A stretch of 64,000 nt of DNA from Limimaricola sp027213785 (GTDB lineage Bacteria > Pseudomonadota > Alphaproteobacteria > Rhodobacterales > Rhodobacteraceae). How positions within the stretch are numbered: position 1 is the first letter of the stretch; every line of letters begins with the position of its first letter. A model generated the notes under the pieces. That model did no database searches and was not told the origin of the DNA. It saw nothing but the letters and a program-made list of their open reading frames with translations. Location of the stretch: assembly GCF_050847355.1 (NCBI RefSeq), contig NZ_CP193758.1, forward strand, positions 92,211 to 156,210, given 5' to 3'. Positions 18,913 through 27,279 of this stretch are shown here, piece after piece. A program made the position numbers and the translations under genes.

Positions 18913-20007
18913 ATGGTTGATCTGGTTCTGAACGGCCGCTTTCTGATGCGGCCGCCCACGGGTGTCGATCGCGTTGCGAGCGAGTTGGTGGCGGCGCTGC
19001 TCGAACACGGGCTGCCCTCGCGCTTTGGCGGGTTTTCCGCGATCCGGCCGCGCGGCGACACGGTCCGGCCCGAGGAACGGCCGAAGGCGATCCTCGACGC
19101 GGCGACGACCAGCGCCTCGAAGCTCGGCGGGCATGGTTGGGAGCAACTCGCCCTCGCCCGCGCGCGGCCCCGGGACTGGCTCCTGAGCCTGTGCAACACT
19201 GGCCCGGTGCTGCGGTCGCGGCAGGTGGTGATGATGCACGACGCGCAGGCGTTCCGGCAGCCCGAATCCTACTCCCGGGCCTTCGTACGCTGGTACGGCA
19301 CGATGCAGCCGATGCTGGGGCGGCGTGCGGCGATGGTGCTCACCGTCTCCGAGCATGCGCGCGCCGATCTCGAACGCTTCGGCGTGGCGCCGAAGGGCAA
19401 GGCGCGGGTGGTTCCGAACGGCGCCGATCACGTGCTGCGCCTCGCCCCGGACCCCGAGACGCTGAAGCGGCACGGGCTGGAGCCGGGGCGCTTCCTGCTG
19501 GCATTGGGCAGCCTCGCGCCGCACAAGAACCTCGCAATGCTGGTCCGCGCGGCGCGGGCCCGCCGCGACCGCTCGATTCCGCTGGTGATCGCGGGCGGCG
19601 GCGATGCGGGGGTCTTCGCCGATGGCGGCATCACCCCTTCCGAGGATGTGCGGATGCTGGGCCGGGTCAGCGATGCCGAGCTGCGCGCGCTTTACGACAA
19701 CGCCACGGCGCTGGCCTTTCCCTCGATCACCGAGGGCTTCGGCCTGCCCCCGGCCGAGGCGATGTTCTGCGGCTGCCCGGTGATCGCCTCGACCGGCGGC
19801 GCGGTGCCCGAGGTCTGCGGCGACGCGGCGCTCTCGCTCGACCCGGGCGATGCCGATGGCTGGCGCGCGGCGATGGAGCGCGTCTGCGCCACGCCGGAGT
19901 TGCGGTCCCGCCTCGCGCAGGCGGGCCGGGCCCGGGTGCAGCGGTTCACCTGGAAGGCGGCGGCCGCGACGCTGGCCGGTCACCTCGAGGATCTGCCCAC
20001 GGGCTGA
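18913..20007 (+). CDS. Glycosyltransferase family 4
   Basis: A 364-residue GT-B transferase of the EPS pathway. It opens LVLNGRFLMRPPTGVDRVAS, a form shared with the paralogue at 38968-40050 (LFVNGRFLAGP), and has LTVSEHARADLERFG, GSLAPHKNLAMLV and SITEGFGLPPAEAMFCGCP, the last carrying the EX7E pair. Both paralogues belong to the GT4 group common in alphaproteobacterial EPS loci. ATG at 18913 has an AAGGTG ribosome site. Its 3' end lies 2 bases from the converging SGNH gene. The donor sugar is unknown. Confidence 0.9.
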   Translation: MVDLVLNGRFLMRPPTGVDRVASELVAALLEHGLPSRFGGFSAIRPRGDTVRPEERPKAILDAATTSASKLGGHGWEQLALARARPRDWLLSLCNTGPVLRSRQVVMMHDAQAFRQPESYSRAFVRWYGTMQPMLGRRAAMVLTVSEHARADLERFGVAPKGKARVVPNGADHVLRLAPDPETLKRHGLEPGRFLLALGSLAPHKNLAMLVRAARARRDRSIPLVIAGGGDAGVFADGGITPSEDVRMLGRVSDAELRALYDNATALAFPSITEGFGLPPAEAMFCGCPVIASTGGAVPEVCGDAALSLDPGDADGWRAAMERVCATPELRSRLAQAGRARVQRFTWKAAAATLAGHLEDLPTG

Positions 20008-20009
20008 TC

Positions 20010-22859
20010 TCAGGCGATCGGCCCGAACCCCGCCGGCGCCGCATGGCGCCAGCGGTCGCGGCTGCCATGCAGCCGGGCCTCGGCGCCGCTCTGTCTCTTG
20101 AGCTGGACATGGGCGCGGATCGGCGGGGTGAGCGCCGCGAGGCTGAAGCCGCCCGTCCCCGCCGCCGGGTCCGCCGCCGCATCCTCGTTCCACGCCCCGG
20201 CCTCCTGCCGGACCCAGAACAGTCCGGCCCCGGTATCGACGGCAAGGCAGGCCCGCTGGCCATCGGCCAGCGCGTTGCCGATGGCGGTATTGCCGTCGCT
20301 GTGGAACACCAGCCCCCCGGCCTTGCCGTGGCGATCCGCGGTCAGGCTGCCGGTCGCGATGGTGGTCTGCGCATCGGCGATGCCGACGAGATTGACGCCC
20401 GAAACCAGCTCGACCTCGAAATACACTTGGCCCGAAAGCGCGTCGGCCCCGACCGCGTTGCGCATCCCGTCCATCCCCGGCACCGCCGCGACGCCGCGCC
20501 CCTGATCGGCATAGAGCAATTGCTCGATACCGCCGAAATGCGTCCAATCCGGGTCGCTGTCGTTCCAGCCCGTGACGCTGGCGGCCCCGCCCGCCACCAC
20601 CGGATCGCTCGGGACGGTCTCGGCCACGGCGCTTTCGCCCGCCGCATTGGCGGCCCAGACCTGGCAGGTGATCACCTGCGGGGCCACCCCGACGGCGATG
20701 GTATGGCTTGGCCCGGTCTCGCCCGCCTGGACGTTGCCGGAATGCCGCCACTGGTAGCGGAAGCTGTCGGGCGCGTTGCTCCAGGCCCCCACATCGACGC
20801 CGATCGTCTCGCCCTCGGCCGGGCTGGTATTGCTCAGCGTCGGGGGCGTGGTGTTCGCCGGAACGCCCGCCGCCGTCACCTCGATCGCGAAAGGCGCGAG
20901 CGTCGCGGTCGCGCCCAGAGCATCGGTCACCCGGATCGCGATGCCGCCATGGCGGCCGGTGGCATCGGCGCTGCCGGTGATCGCCCCGGTGCCGGGATCG
21001 AGCGACAGCCCCGACGGCAGGCTCCCCGAAGCGAGATCGAAGCCGTAGGGCGCGCTGCCCCCCGACACCACCGGCGCGAAGCCATAGGGCTGCCCGACCT
21101 CGACCGCCCTCATTGGATCGCCCGCGATCTCGAGGGCGTTGGCGGCGTTGCGCACGAGCAGCATCGCCGCCCGCTTCAGGGTATAGGTCACACTGCCCCC
21201 CGCGACGCAGGACAGGCCGAGCGAGACCTGCCTGACGCCATGCGCGCCCTCCTGCGCGTAACCGCGCGACCGGGCAAAGAGCGGCCAGGGCGGCACCGTC
21301 AGGAACGGCGTGATCGCGTTCATGCCGAGCAGGGTCGATCCGGCCACGCCCGACATCAGCCCGCCGAAGCCGGTCGAGGCCGGGTCGACCTCCACCTCGA
21401 AGATCGCGTCGAAGATGTCGCCCGTCGCGCCGCCGACATCGGCGTTGTAGCGCAGGGTGAGCTGCGCGCTGTCGGGCGCGTCCCGACAGGAGATGACGAG
21501 ATCGCCCGCGCCGTTGCGCGCGACGTTCCATGACGCGGTGCCGATCCGGGTGAAGACCCAGCCATCCGGCTGGATGCCCGACACGCCCGCGACCGCGCTC
21601 GGCGCATCGCCTGGAAACTCTCCCGCGGTGCCAAGCAGGTTCGGGGCCTCGGACAGCCGCGAGCCGGCGATCAGCGGCAGCACCACCTCGCGCACCCTGC
21701 CTGCGAGATAGGCGGCGCCATGCTCGATATTGGGGTGGGTTTCGTCGTTCTTCATCGACACCGGGTCGAAGCCGGCGACATCGACCATGTGCACGTCGGC
21801 ATCGGTCGCTGCGACCTCGGCCAGCGTGGCGTTGATCGCGTCGTACTTGTCCTGCTTGGCGGTATAGGGATTGGCCGGGTCGTCGTAGCCCGACGGCAGA
21901 GCCGGTACACAGACCACCACCGCGCCCGCGTCGCGGTAGATCCCGATCAGCTCGGCCATCTTGGATTTCGACCGGGTATAGGGGGCCGCCGGATCGGTCG
22001 GGTCCCAGTTCGCGCCGACCGGGCCGATCACCACGATGGTCTCGTCGCGCTCGATCAGGTCGACCACCGCCTGCGCCCCGTCGAGCATGGTCTGGATCGT
22101 GTGGCCACCGGTGGCCTGCTGGTAGGTGTCGGGCAGCCATGTCACGTCGCCCAAGGCCCAGAGCAACGCGTCGCGGAAGCCGGGATTGGCCATGGTGCTG
22201 TCGCCGTCGACGATGAGACGCGGCCCCGTCCGGTGGGCGGCGAATGTCGTGGCGCCCGGCGAACTGCCCGGGGCCGCGACGAGCGCGATGGCAAGCCCTG
22301 TCTCGGCCCAACCGGCTGAATTGCTTGCGCGCAGCAGCAGGTCGTGCTGCCCCGCCATCTCGGGTTGCCCCGTCAGGACACCCGCGCTCGAGAGCGCGAG
22401 CCCGGCGGGCAGAAGGGCCGAGCCGGGCGCCAGCGAAAACACGAGATCGGCCCCGGTGAAACCGGTCGAGAGATCGACCGAGACCGCCTCGCCCACGCGC
22501 AGTTCCAGCGTCACGGCCCCGCCCGCGACCGGCGCGGTCGCGACGGGCGCTAGGCTCGGCTGCGCCACGATCGAGCCGTGCTGCAGCAACCGGCGCCCCG
22601 GGCCCTGTTCGATCCAGACGTTGTAGACCCCCGCCCGCCCCTCGCCGAGCGGCGCGAGATCCTCGGGCGAAAGCGCGACCCTTTCGTCGCCGCTGCGCTG
22701 CACGAGCGGCGGCGCGGCGGTGTCGAACCCCATCGTCACGGTGACGCGCGTGTTCGCGGGCCGGTCCGGCACCTCGAAGGTGATCGCCTCGCCCGCGAAG
22801 AGCCGCAGCCCCAGATAGCCCGCTCCGCCGTCCGCCCGCACCACGACCTTCTGTTCCAT
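20010..22859 (-). CDS. Multidomain SGNH hydrolase with Ig-like repeats
   Basis: A 949-residue protein. ATG at 22859 was chosen because GGGGAGAG precedes it by six bases. Layout: an N-terminal domain of unknown type (1-100), a putative-Ig (He_PIG-like) module (about 110-195), an SGNH/GDSL esterase domain (about 212-390) with the Ser221 block VDGDSTMAN, Asn284 in GPVGAN and the Asp372-His375 block NDETHPN, a beta-rich region, a second He_PIG-like module (about 590-690; SGSLPSGLSLDPGTGAITGS), and a C-terminal SPRY-like region. No signal peptide is visible. It could be an esterase removing acyl groups from EPS, exported by a leaderless route, but the substrate is not known. Confidence 0.8.
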   Translation of the reverse strand: MEQKVVVRADGGAGYLGLRLFAGEAITFEVPDRPANTRVTVTMGFDTAAPPLVQRSGDERVALSPEDLAPLGEGRAGVYNVWIEQGPGRRLLQHGSIVAQPSLAPVATAPVAGGAVTLELRVGEAVSVDLSTGFTGADLVFSLAPGSALLPAGLALSSAGVLTGQPEMAGQHDLLLRASNSAGWAETGLAIALVAAPGSSPGATTFAAHRTGPRLIVDGDSTMANPGFRDALLWALGDVTWLPDTYQQATGGHTIQTMLDGAQAVVDLIERDETIVVIGPVGANWDPTDPAAPYTRSKSKMAELIGIYRDAGAVVVCVPALPSGYDDPANPYTAKQDKYDAINATLAEVAATDADVHMVDVAGFDPVSMKNDETHPNIEHGAAYLAGRVREVVLPLIAGSRLSEAPNLLGTAGEFPGDAPSAVAGVSGIQPDGWVFTRIGTASWNVARNGAGDLVISCRDAPDSAQLTLRYNADVGGATGDIFDAIFEVEVDPASTGFGGLMSGVAGSTLLGMNAITPFLTVPPWPLFARSRGYAQEGAHGVRQVSLGLSCVAGGSVTYTLKRAAMLLVRNAANALEIAGDPMRAVEVGQPYGFAPVVSGGSAPYGFDLASGSLPSGLSLDPGTGAITGSADATGRHGGIAIRVTDALGATATLAPFAIEVTAAGVPANTTPPTLSNTSPAEGETIGVDVGAWSNAPDSFRYQWRHSGNVQAGETGPSHTIAVGVAPQVITCQVWAANAAGESAVAETVPSDPVVAGGAASVTGWNDSDPDWTHFGGIEQLLYADQGRGVAAVPGMDGMRNAVGADALSGQVYFEVELVSGVNLVGIADAQTTIATGSLTADRHGKAGGLVFHSDGNTAIGNALADGQRACLAVDTGAGLFWVRQEAGAWNEDAAADPAAGTGGFSLAALTPPIRAHVQLKRQSGAEARLHGSRDRWRHAAPAGFGPIA

Positions 22860-22947
22860 CGCCGCTCTCCCCAATCGATGTCGGGGAAGAATGGCGCGGC
22901 CGCCCTAAATCGCGGTGTCGGCACCGTACGCGCAACGGCGGCGCATT

Positions 22948-24180
22948 TCAGCTGGGGATGTCGAGCGGCCGCGAAGTGACGGTGACGATCAGCGTGTCGC
23001 CCGGCAGCAGCGGGGTCTGCGCGTCGATCTCGGTGATCTCGTCGCGGCCCGGGCGCGGGCTCAGCAGCCGGTAGCCCAGCTCGACCGTCGTGGCATCGAG
23101 CAACGCCCCCGCCCCGCCGCCGCTCAAGAGCGCGAGCTGTTCGAGGGCGCGCGCATGACGCAGCCGCAGCCCGTCGATCTCGATCCGTCCCGCCTGCAGG
23201 TCGGCGAGGTTGGTCCGCTCCCGGTCGGCGAGGAACTGCGCGCGTGCACGGCGCGCGTCCGATATGGCGCGGGTCGCGGCGATCTGCGCGGTTTCCAGTT
23301 CCAGCGCCCGGGCCTGCGCATCCGAGGCGCGCTCCTCGGCGCTGCTGAGGCTCGCGGTGGTCTGAAGCCCCCGCTCCTGCAGCTCGCGGGCGTTGCGCAG
23401 CGCCTCGGCGGTGTTGGCGACGATCTCCTCCTGCAGAAGGATGCGCTCGTCGAAGAGCTGCTTCTGCGCCTCGATCGTGCGGATCTCCTCCTCCCAGGAG
23501 GTCATCAGCATTTCGGCCCGCTCGCGCTCGGCCCGCAGCAGCGCGCGCTCGGTCTCCACCAGCGCCTGCAACGGCGCCGCGCCGGGCGACGGGACCTGCC
23601 CGCGCACCGCCTCCGGCGTCAGCGTTTCGAGCGGCGCCTCCCCCAGCGCCGCCTCGAGCCGCGCCAGCCGCGCCGCGGCGCCGGCGATGTCGAGGTTCAG
23701 CGTCTCGAGCAGGCTCTTGGCATCGGCCCGCGCCCGGGCGAGGTCGAGCTGGCTCAACCCCAGCGTCTCGCTGCCGCCAGAGGTGGCGAGGGCGACGGCC
23801 ACGGTCATGCCGGGGAGGTAGTCGTAGCGTCCCGGCGCCGCCACGTCGCCGGTCACCACCACTGGGGCGTAATCGGCGACCACGACATTGACCCGCGCAT
23901 CGACGTAGAGCCCGGCCGCGCCCACACGGGCCGCGATCTCGGCCTCGACCTCGTCGAGGGTGAGGCCGATCACGTCGATGCCGCCGATCTCCGCCAGCCG
24001 CACCTGCCCGTCGGTGTCGACGGTAAGCTGGACCGGCGCCTCCATCCCCGCATGCGCGATCTCGATCCGGTCGCCCGCGATCAGCCGGTAAGGGGCGGCC
24101 TGAAGCGGGGCCCCGACCAGCGCGACGGCGAGCATGATGGCAGCAAGGCGAGCGGGCCCGGGGAGGGTAAGGCGGATCAT
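22948..24180 (-). CDS. Polysaccharide export outer-membrane protein (OPX/Wza family)
   Basis: Second export-channel protein in the window. ATG at 24180, with an AAGAGAACGAG stretch upstream, gives 410 residues beginning with a signal peptide (about 1-28, ending APLQA). A Poly_export domain (YRLIAGDRIEIAHAG) and an SLBB-like segment (VVVTGDVAAPGRYDYLPG) are followed by a long Ala/Glu/Arg coiled coil (about 150-345) and a final beta segment (LLPGDTLIVTV). It shares the architecture of 3396-4595 but is divergent in sequence, so the two may serve different polymers or a mixed assembly. It lies between the SGNH hydrolase and glycoside hydrolase genes on the same strand. Confidence 0.87.
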   Translation of the reverse strand: MIRLTLPGPARLAAIMLAVALVGAPLQAAPYRLIAGDRIEIAHAGMEAPVQLTVDTDGQVRLAEIGGIDVIGLTLDEVEAEIAARVGAAGLYVDARVNVVVADYAPVVVTGDVAAPGRYDYLPGMTVAVALATSGGSETLGLSQLDLARARADAKSLLETLNLDIAGAAARLARLEAALGEAPLETLTPEAVRGQVPSPGAAPLQALVETERALLRAERERAEMLMTSWEEEIRTIEAQKQLFDERILLQEEIVANTAEALRNARELQERGLQTTASLSSAEERASDAQARALELETAQIAATRAISDARRARAQFLADRERTNLADLQAGRIEIDGLRLRHARALEQLALLSGGGAGALLDATTVELGYRLLSPRPGRDEITEIDAQTPLLPGDTLIVTVTSRPLDIPS

Positions 24181-24378
24181 GGCAAAACTCGTTCTCTTGC
24201 AGGCCCGCCGGAACCGGCGGCTGCGATACCTCGTAAACAACAAGGCGCCTCAGGGATGGCGCCAGTCGCCGCCGCCAACCCGTCGGGCCAGCGGAACGAC
24301 AGAGCGGACGCCACCCGGGCCACGCTCGCTGCGATTGCTACGCTGCGGCATACCACACGGTCAAGGTGTATAGATGGT

Positions 24379-26100
24379 TTACGTGGGCGCGAGCCCGGGT
24401 CCCATCGGCGCGATCGCGGGACCGGCATCGCGCACCCTGATCCGCAGGGTTCCGATATCGCCGCCGGGATCGCCACTCGGGTCGATCACGATATGCACCG
24501 GCGCGCCGGGGCGGGCCTCGAACGGGCCGAAGACCAGCCGCTCCGCGCCCTGCTCCACCACCCGGCGTTCATGGGGATGCCCGTCGACCTGCAGCGCCAC
24601 GCCGACGCCGCTGCGGCTGATCCGGTGCATGCCGATCTCGACCTCGACTATGAGCGCACCCGCCTCGGCGGGGTTGTAGCGATGCACCAGCGAGACCGGT
24701 CCGCCGAGGGTGAAGTCCTCGGGCTTCAGCACGAAGCGCGGCAGGTCGGCGTTGCACAGATAGGGCCGCCACGGCGTGCCGGGGGCCTGCTGGCCCGGAC
24801 AGGTCGACAGGTCGTACATCCGGCCATCGCGGATCACGTAGCGGTCGAACCCGGCCGTGTCGCGATCCACGGCCCGCCCGCCCGCGACCGGCCGCTCGAA
24901 CTCGTGGTAGCTGTCGGCCCGCAGATCATGGGGCCCGAGCACGAGATCCGCATAGGGATCGACCGCGCCGCCCGGCGCCCGCAGCACCAGCACCCGTTGC
25001 GGGTCCAGAACCGGCGGCCCGGCGATCGAATCGAGCGCGCCGGTCAGCAGCTCGATGTCGTCATCGAGCATCTGCACCTCGCGGCGCTCGCCCCACAGCA
25101 CCGCCAATTCGCCGCCGAAGCGGCAGCCATAGGTATAAGGGTCGGGCCGGAACGGCTCGACCTTTCGGCCCTGCGCCTCTTCATGCCCCAGCATCAGCGC
25201 CCGCCCGACCGGGGTCAGGCCGAAATCCTCGCCCAGCATCGCGGCATAGCCGTCGCCACGGGTTTCGAGGGAATACCAGACGGCCCGGCGCACCCCGGCC
25301 ATCGCCATCATGCAGTAATTGCGCCAGAACAGGTCCGGCGCGGCGTCTATATCGGTCGTTCCGAACTCCGTCGCCTCGATCTCGAGACCCGCCATCTCCG
25401 GGTGGCGCCGCAGCACCGCCATCTCGCCGGGGATATGCTCGGCCGGCGTGGTGTAGGGATGCACCGCCACCGCATCCATATGCGCCGCCCCACCGGCGTC
25501 GAGCACCTCCCAGACGTAACCGGCGGCGATCGAATGGGTCGAGCCGCCAAGGATCCGCACGCCCTCGAGTTCCGGCCGCGAAGCCAGCGCGGCGAGATGC
25601 CGCGCATGCAGGCGGGCCCGTTCCAGCGGCGCCATCTCGCGCGCCGGACCGGTCTGGAACGAGGCGGAATTGAACTCGTTCCCGACCTGGATCGTGTCGA
25701 TCTGGGGAAAACGCTTCTTCAACTCTGAGGCGAATCGCGCGAAGGCCGCGATCCCCTCTTCGCCCATCAGCGTGTTGCCGGATTCATAGATCGGGTTGCG
25801 GGGATAGATAGTGATCGATCCGGCCCGGCCCGCCGCGATCAGCGCGGCGATGCCGTGCTGGTTCTGGCGGTCGAAATCATAGATCCCGGGTTGCGATTCG
25901 ATTCGCCCCCAGACCACGCCGTCGCGCAGCGAATCGAGGCCGAGCGCATCGAGCCGCCCCTCAACCTGATGGTGTGGACCGGCCTGGAATCCGGAATTGG
26001 CCGAAACGACAGGCGCCGTATCCGCGCCCGCAACCTGCGCCAGCAGACAGGCCAGAACCGGCCACACGGCTCGGCGCGTCTTCTCCGAGATAGGTCTCAT
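24379..26100 (-). CDS. Secreted clan GH-A glycoside hydrolase
   Basis: A 573-residue exported TIM-barrel glycosidase, start ATG 26100 with an AAGGACA ribosome site. A signal peptide (about 1-26, ending QVAGA) is followed by a barrel with VGNEFNSA (Glu142 in the Asn-Glu acid/base motif) and IEATEFGTTD (Glu245 as likely nucleophile), the spacing expected for clan GH-A retaining enzymes such as GH39 or GH5-like families. The last 250 residues are beta-rich and may bind carbohydrate. It is adjacent to an OPX gene, as EPS-trimming hydrolases often are, so a role in processing the same polymer is likely. The exact family is not assigned. Confidence 0.8.
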   Translation of the reverse strand: MRPISEKTRRAVWPVLACLLAQVAGADTAPVVSANSGFQAGPHHQVEGRLDALGLDSLRDGVVWGRIESQPGIYDFDRQNQHGIAALIAAGRAGSITIYPRNPIYESGNTLMGEEGIAAFARFASELKKRFPQIDTIQVGNEFNSASFQTGPAREMAPLERARLHARHLAALASRPELEGVRILGGSTHSIAAGYVWEVLDAGGAAHMDAVAVHPYTTPAEHIPGEMAVLRRHPEMAGLEIEATEFGTTDIDAAPDLFWRNYCMMAMAGVRRAVWYSLETRGDGYAAMLGEDFGLTPVGRALMLGHEEAQGRKVEPFRPDPYTYGCRFGGELAVLWGERREVQMLDDDIELLTGALDSIAGPPVLDPQRVLVLRAPGGAVDPYADLVLGPHDLRADSYHEFERPVAGGRAVDRDTAGFDRYVIRDGRMYDLSTCPGQQAPGTPWRPYLCNADLPRFVLKPEDFTLGGPVSLVHRYNPAEAGALIVEVEIGMHRISRSGVGVALQVDGHPHERRVVEQGAERLVFGPFEARPGAPVHIVIDPSGDPGGDIGTLRIRVRDAGPAIAPMGPGLAPT

Positions 26101-26482
26101 GTTATTGTCCTTGAACGGTTTTCTAAGGATCGTTCGGCGCCTGTCGTCTGCCGTCGCGCGGTGTCCCCAGACAATAGGCGGCGCCCGCAGTCCAGGCACC
26201 CTCCAAGAATAGTCGACGGACACATCCGCGTGATCATCGAGCAAGTTGCTGAGATACATAAGGGTTTTGTTAGCGAATGCATCTCTACTTGTGTTCGCGG
26301 CGCACGAGATTGTGGCAGAAGTCAGGCAATACTTGATTGTTTTTGGGCGATCACCCTATGATACAACCGCTAGTAATTGTTCTAGTTAGCGGTCTGCACT
26401 TTAACGGGTGCTCCATGAGCACGGTCCTGAACCACCTCGCGGCGGCTTCCGTCAAGAAGAGACATTTTTGGAGTAACGACGA
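26101..26482. other. Divergent intergenic region
   Basis: About 380 AT-richer bases between the minus-strand glycoside hydrolase and the plus-strand RTX gene, so both promoters should lie here. No clear operator was recognised. A GGAG ribosome site sits before the ATG at 26483. Confidence 0.4.
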
Positions 26483-27079
26483 ATGGCCATCCAACCCAAC
26501 ATCGTCCAGGGCAACGGCGGCGATATCAATGCATCGGGAATCGGCGTCGCGCCGGCCCGGATCTATGCGACCAACAATTCCGAGACCATCCGCTCGACCG
26601 GCAGCGACGACCAGATCTACGCCAAGGGTGGCGACGACATCATCTATAGCGGCCACAACCAGGACGTGATCAATGCCGGCGACGGCAACGACTTCGTCGA
26701 CGCCGGGGCGAGCCGCGATTTCGTGTTCGGCGGCGCCGGCAACGACACGCTCTATGGCAACGAGGGCAACGACGTCGTGGTCGGCGGGGATGACGACGAC
26801 ATCATCTATGGCGGCGACGGCAATGACGGGCTCTGGGGCGACAACAGCAACGGCTCGCTCGACGGTACGGTCGGCGCCGATACCTTCCGCTTCGACAAGG
26901 CCGATGGCAGCGACAACGTGTTCGACTTCGCCGTTGGCATCGACGCGGTGGAGCTCACCCAGGGCGGCACCTACAGCCTGACGCAGACCGCGGCCGGTCA
27001 CACCAAGCTGGTCTACGGCGAGACCACGGTGCTGTTCCACAACGCGCTTCTGACCGCGGACGATATCGGCTTCATCTGA
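26483..27079 (+). CDS. Small RTX (hemolysin-type calcium-binding repeat) protein
   Basis: A 198-residue acidic, Gly/Asp-rich protein with about five nonapeptide repeats of the GGxGxDxxx kind (GGAGNDTLYGNEGNDVVVGG, GGDGNDGLWGD) in residues 45-125. The C-terminal part (DTFRFDKADGSDNVFDFAVG) resembles the end of type I secreted proteins. It has no N-terminal signal and no catalytic domain, so it is probably a secreted calcium-binding matrix protein exported by an ABC/HlyD/TolC system not encoded in this window. A strong terminator follows, so it is its own transcription unit. The function is inferred from the repeat type. Confidence 0.85.
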   Translation: MAIQPNIVQGNGGDINASGIGVAPARIYATNNSETIRSTGSDDQIYAKGGDDIIYSGHNQDVINAGDGNDFVDAGASRDFVFGGAGNDTLYGNEGNDVVVGGDDDDIIYGGDGNDGLWGDNSNGSLDGTVGADTFRFDKADGSDNVFDFAVGIDAVELTQGGTYSLTQTAAGHTKLVYGETTVLFHNALLTADDIGFI

Positions 27080-27104
27080 TCCCGCCCAGCATTCGAACCA
27101 CGGC

Positions 27105-27130
27105 AAAGCGCCACCGGAAGGTGGCGCTTT
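27105..27130 (+). terminator. Rho-independent-type terminator after the RTX gene
   Basis: A perfect 11-bp stem AAAGCGCCACC / GGTGGCGCTTT with a GGAA loop, 25 bases after the RTX stop. The stem itself ends in TTT. Confidence 0.85.
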
Positions 27131-27279
27131 CGCCGCGCCATGGGGGTACGGTCGGAAACGGGACGATCCCGGCGCGTCGGGATCCGCATCCCCGCATCGC
27201 AACCTGCCCAGCAAACGGACAAATCGTGACGGATCGGCGCTGCAGGGTCGTTTAGGGGCTGGGGCTTGCGGCCTCATAC

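Noticed and set aside
18511..22935. A 1474-codon minus-strand open frame
   Set aside because: It is Arg/Gly-rich, lies in the shadow of the SGNH hydrolase and glycosyltransferase genes, and matches no known family; high GC makes long antisense frames common.
22915..25728. A 937-codon plus-strand frame
   Set aside because: It is antisense to the OPX and glycoside hydrolase genes, with no domain signature.
26483..27079. Possible CRISPR or DNA repeat array
   Set aside because: The periodicity is protein-level RTX nonapeptides, with no conserved direct repeats or spacers at DNA level.
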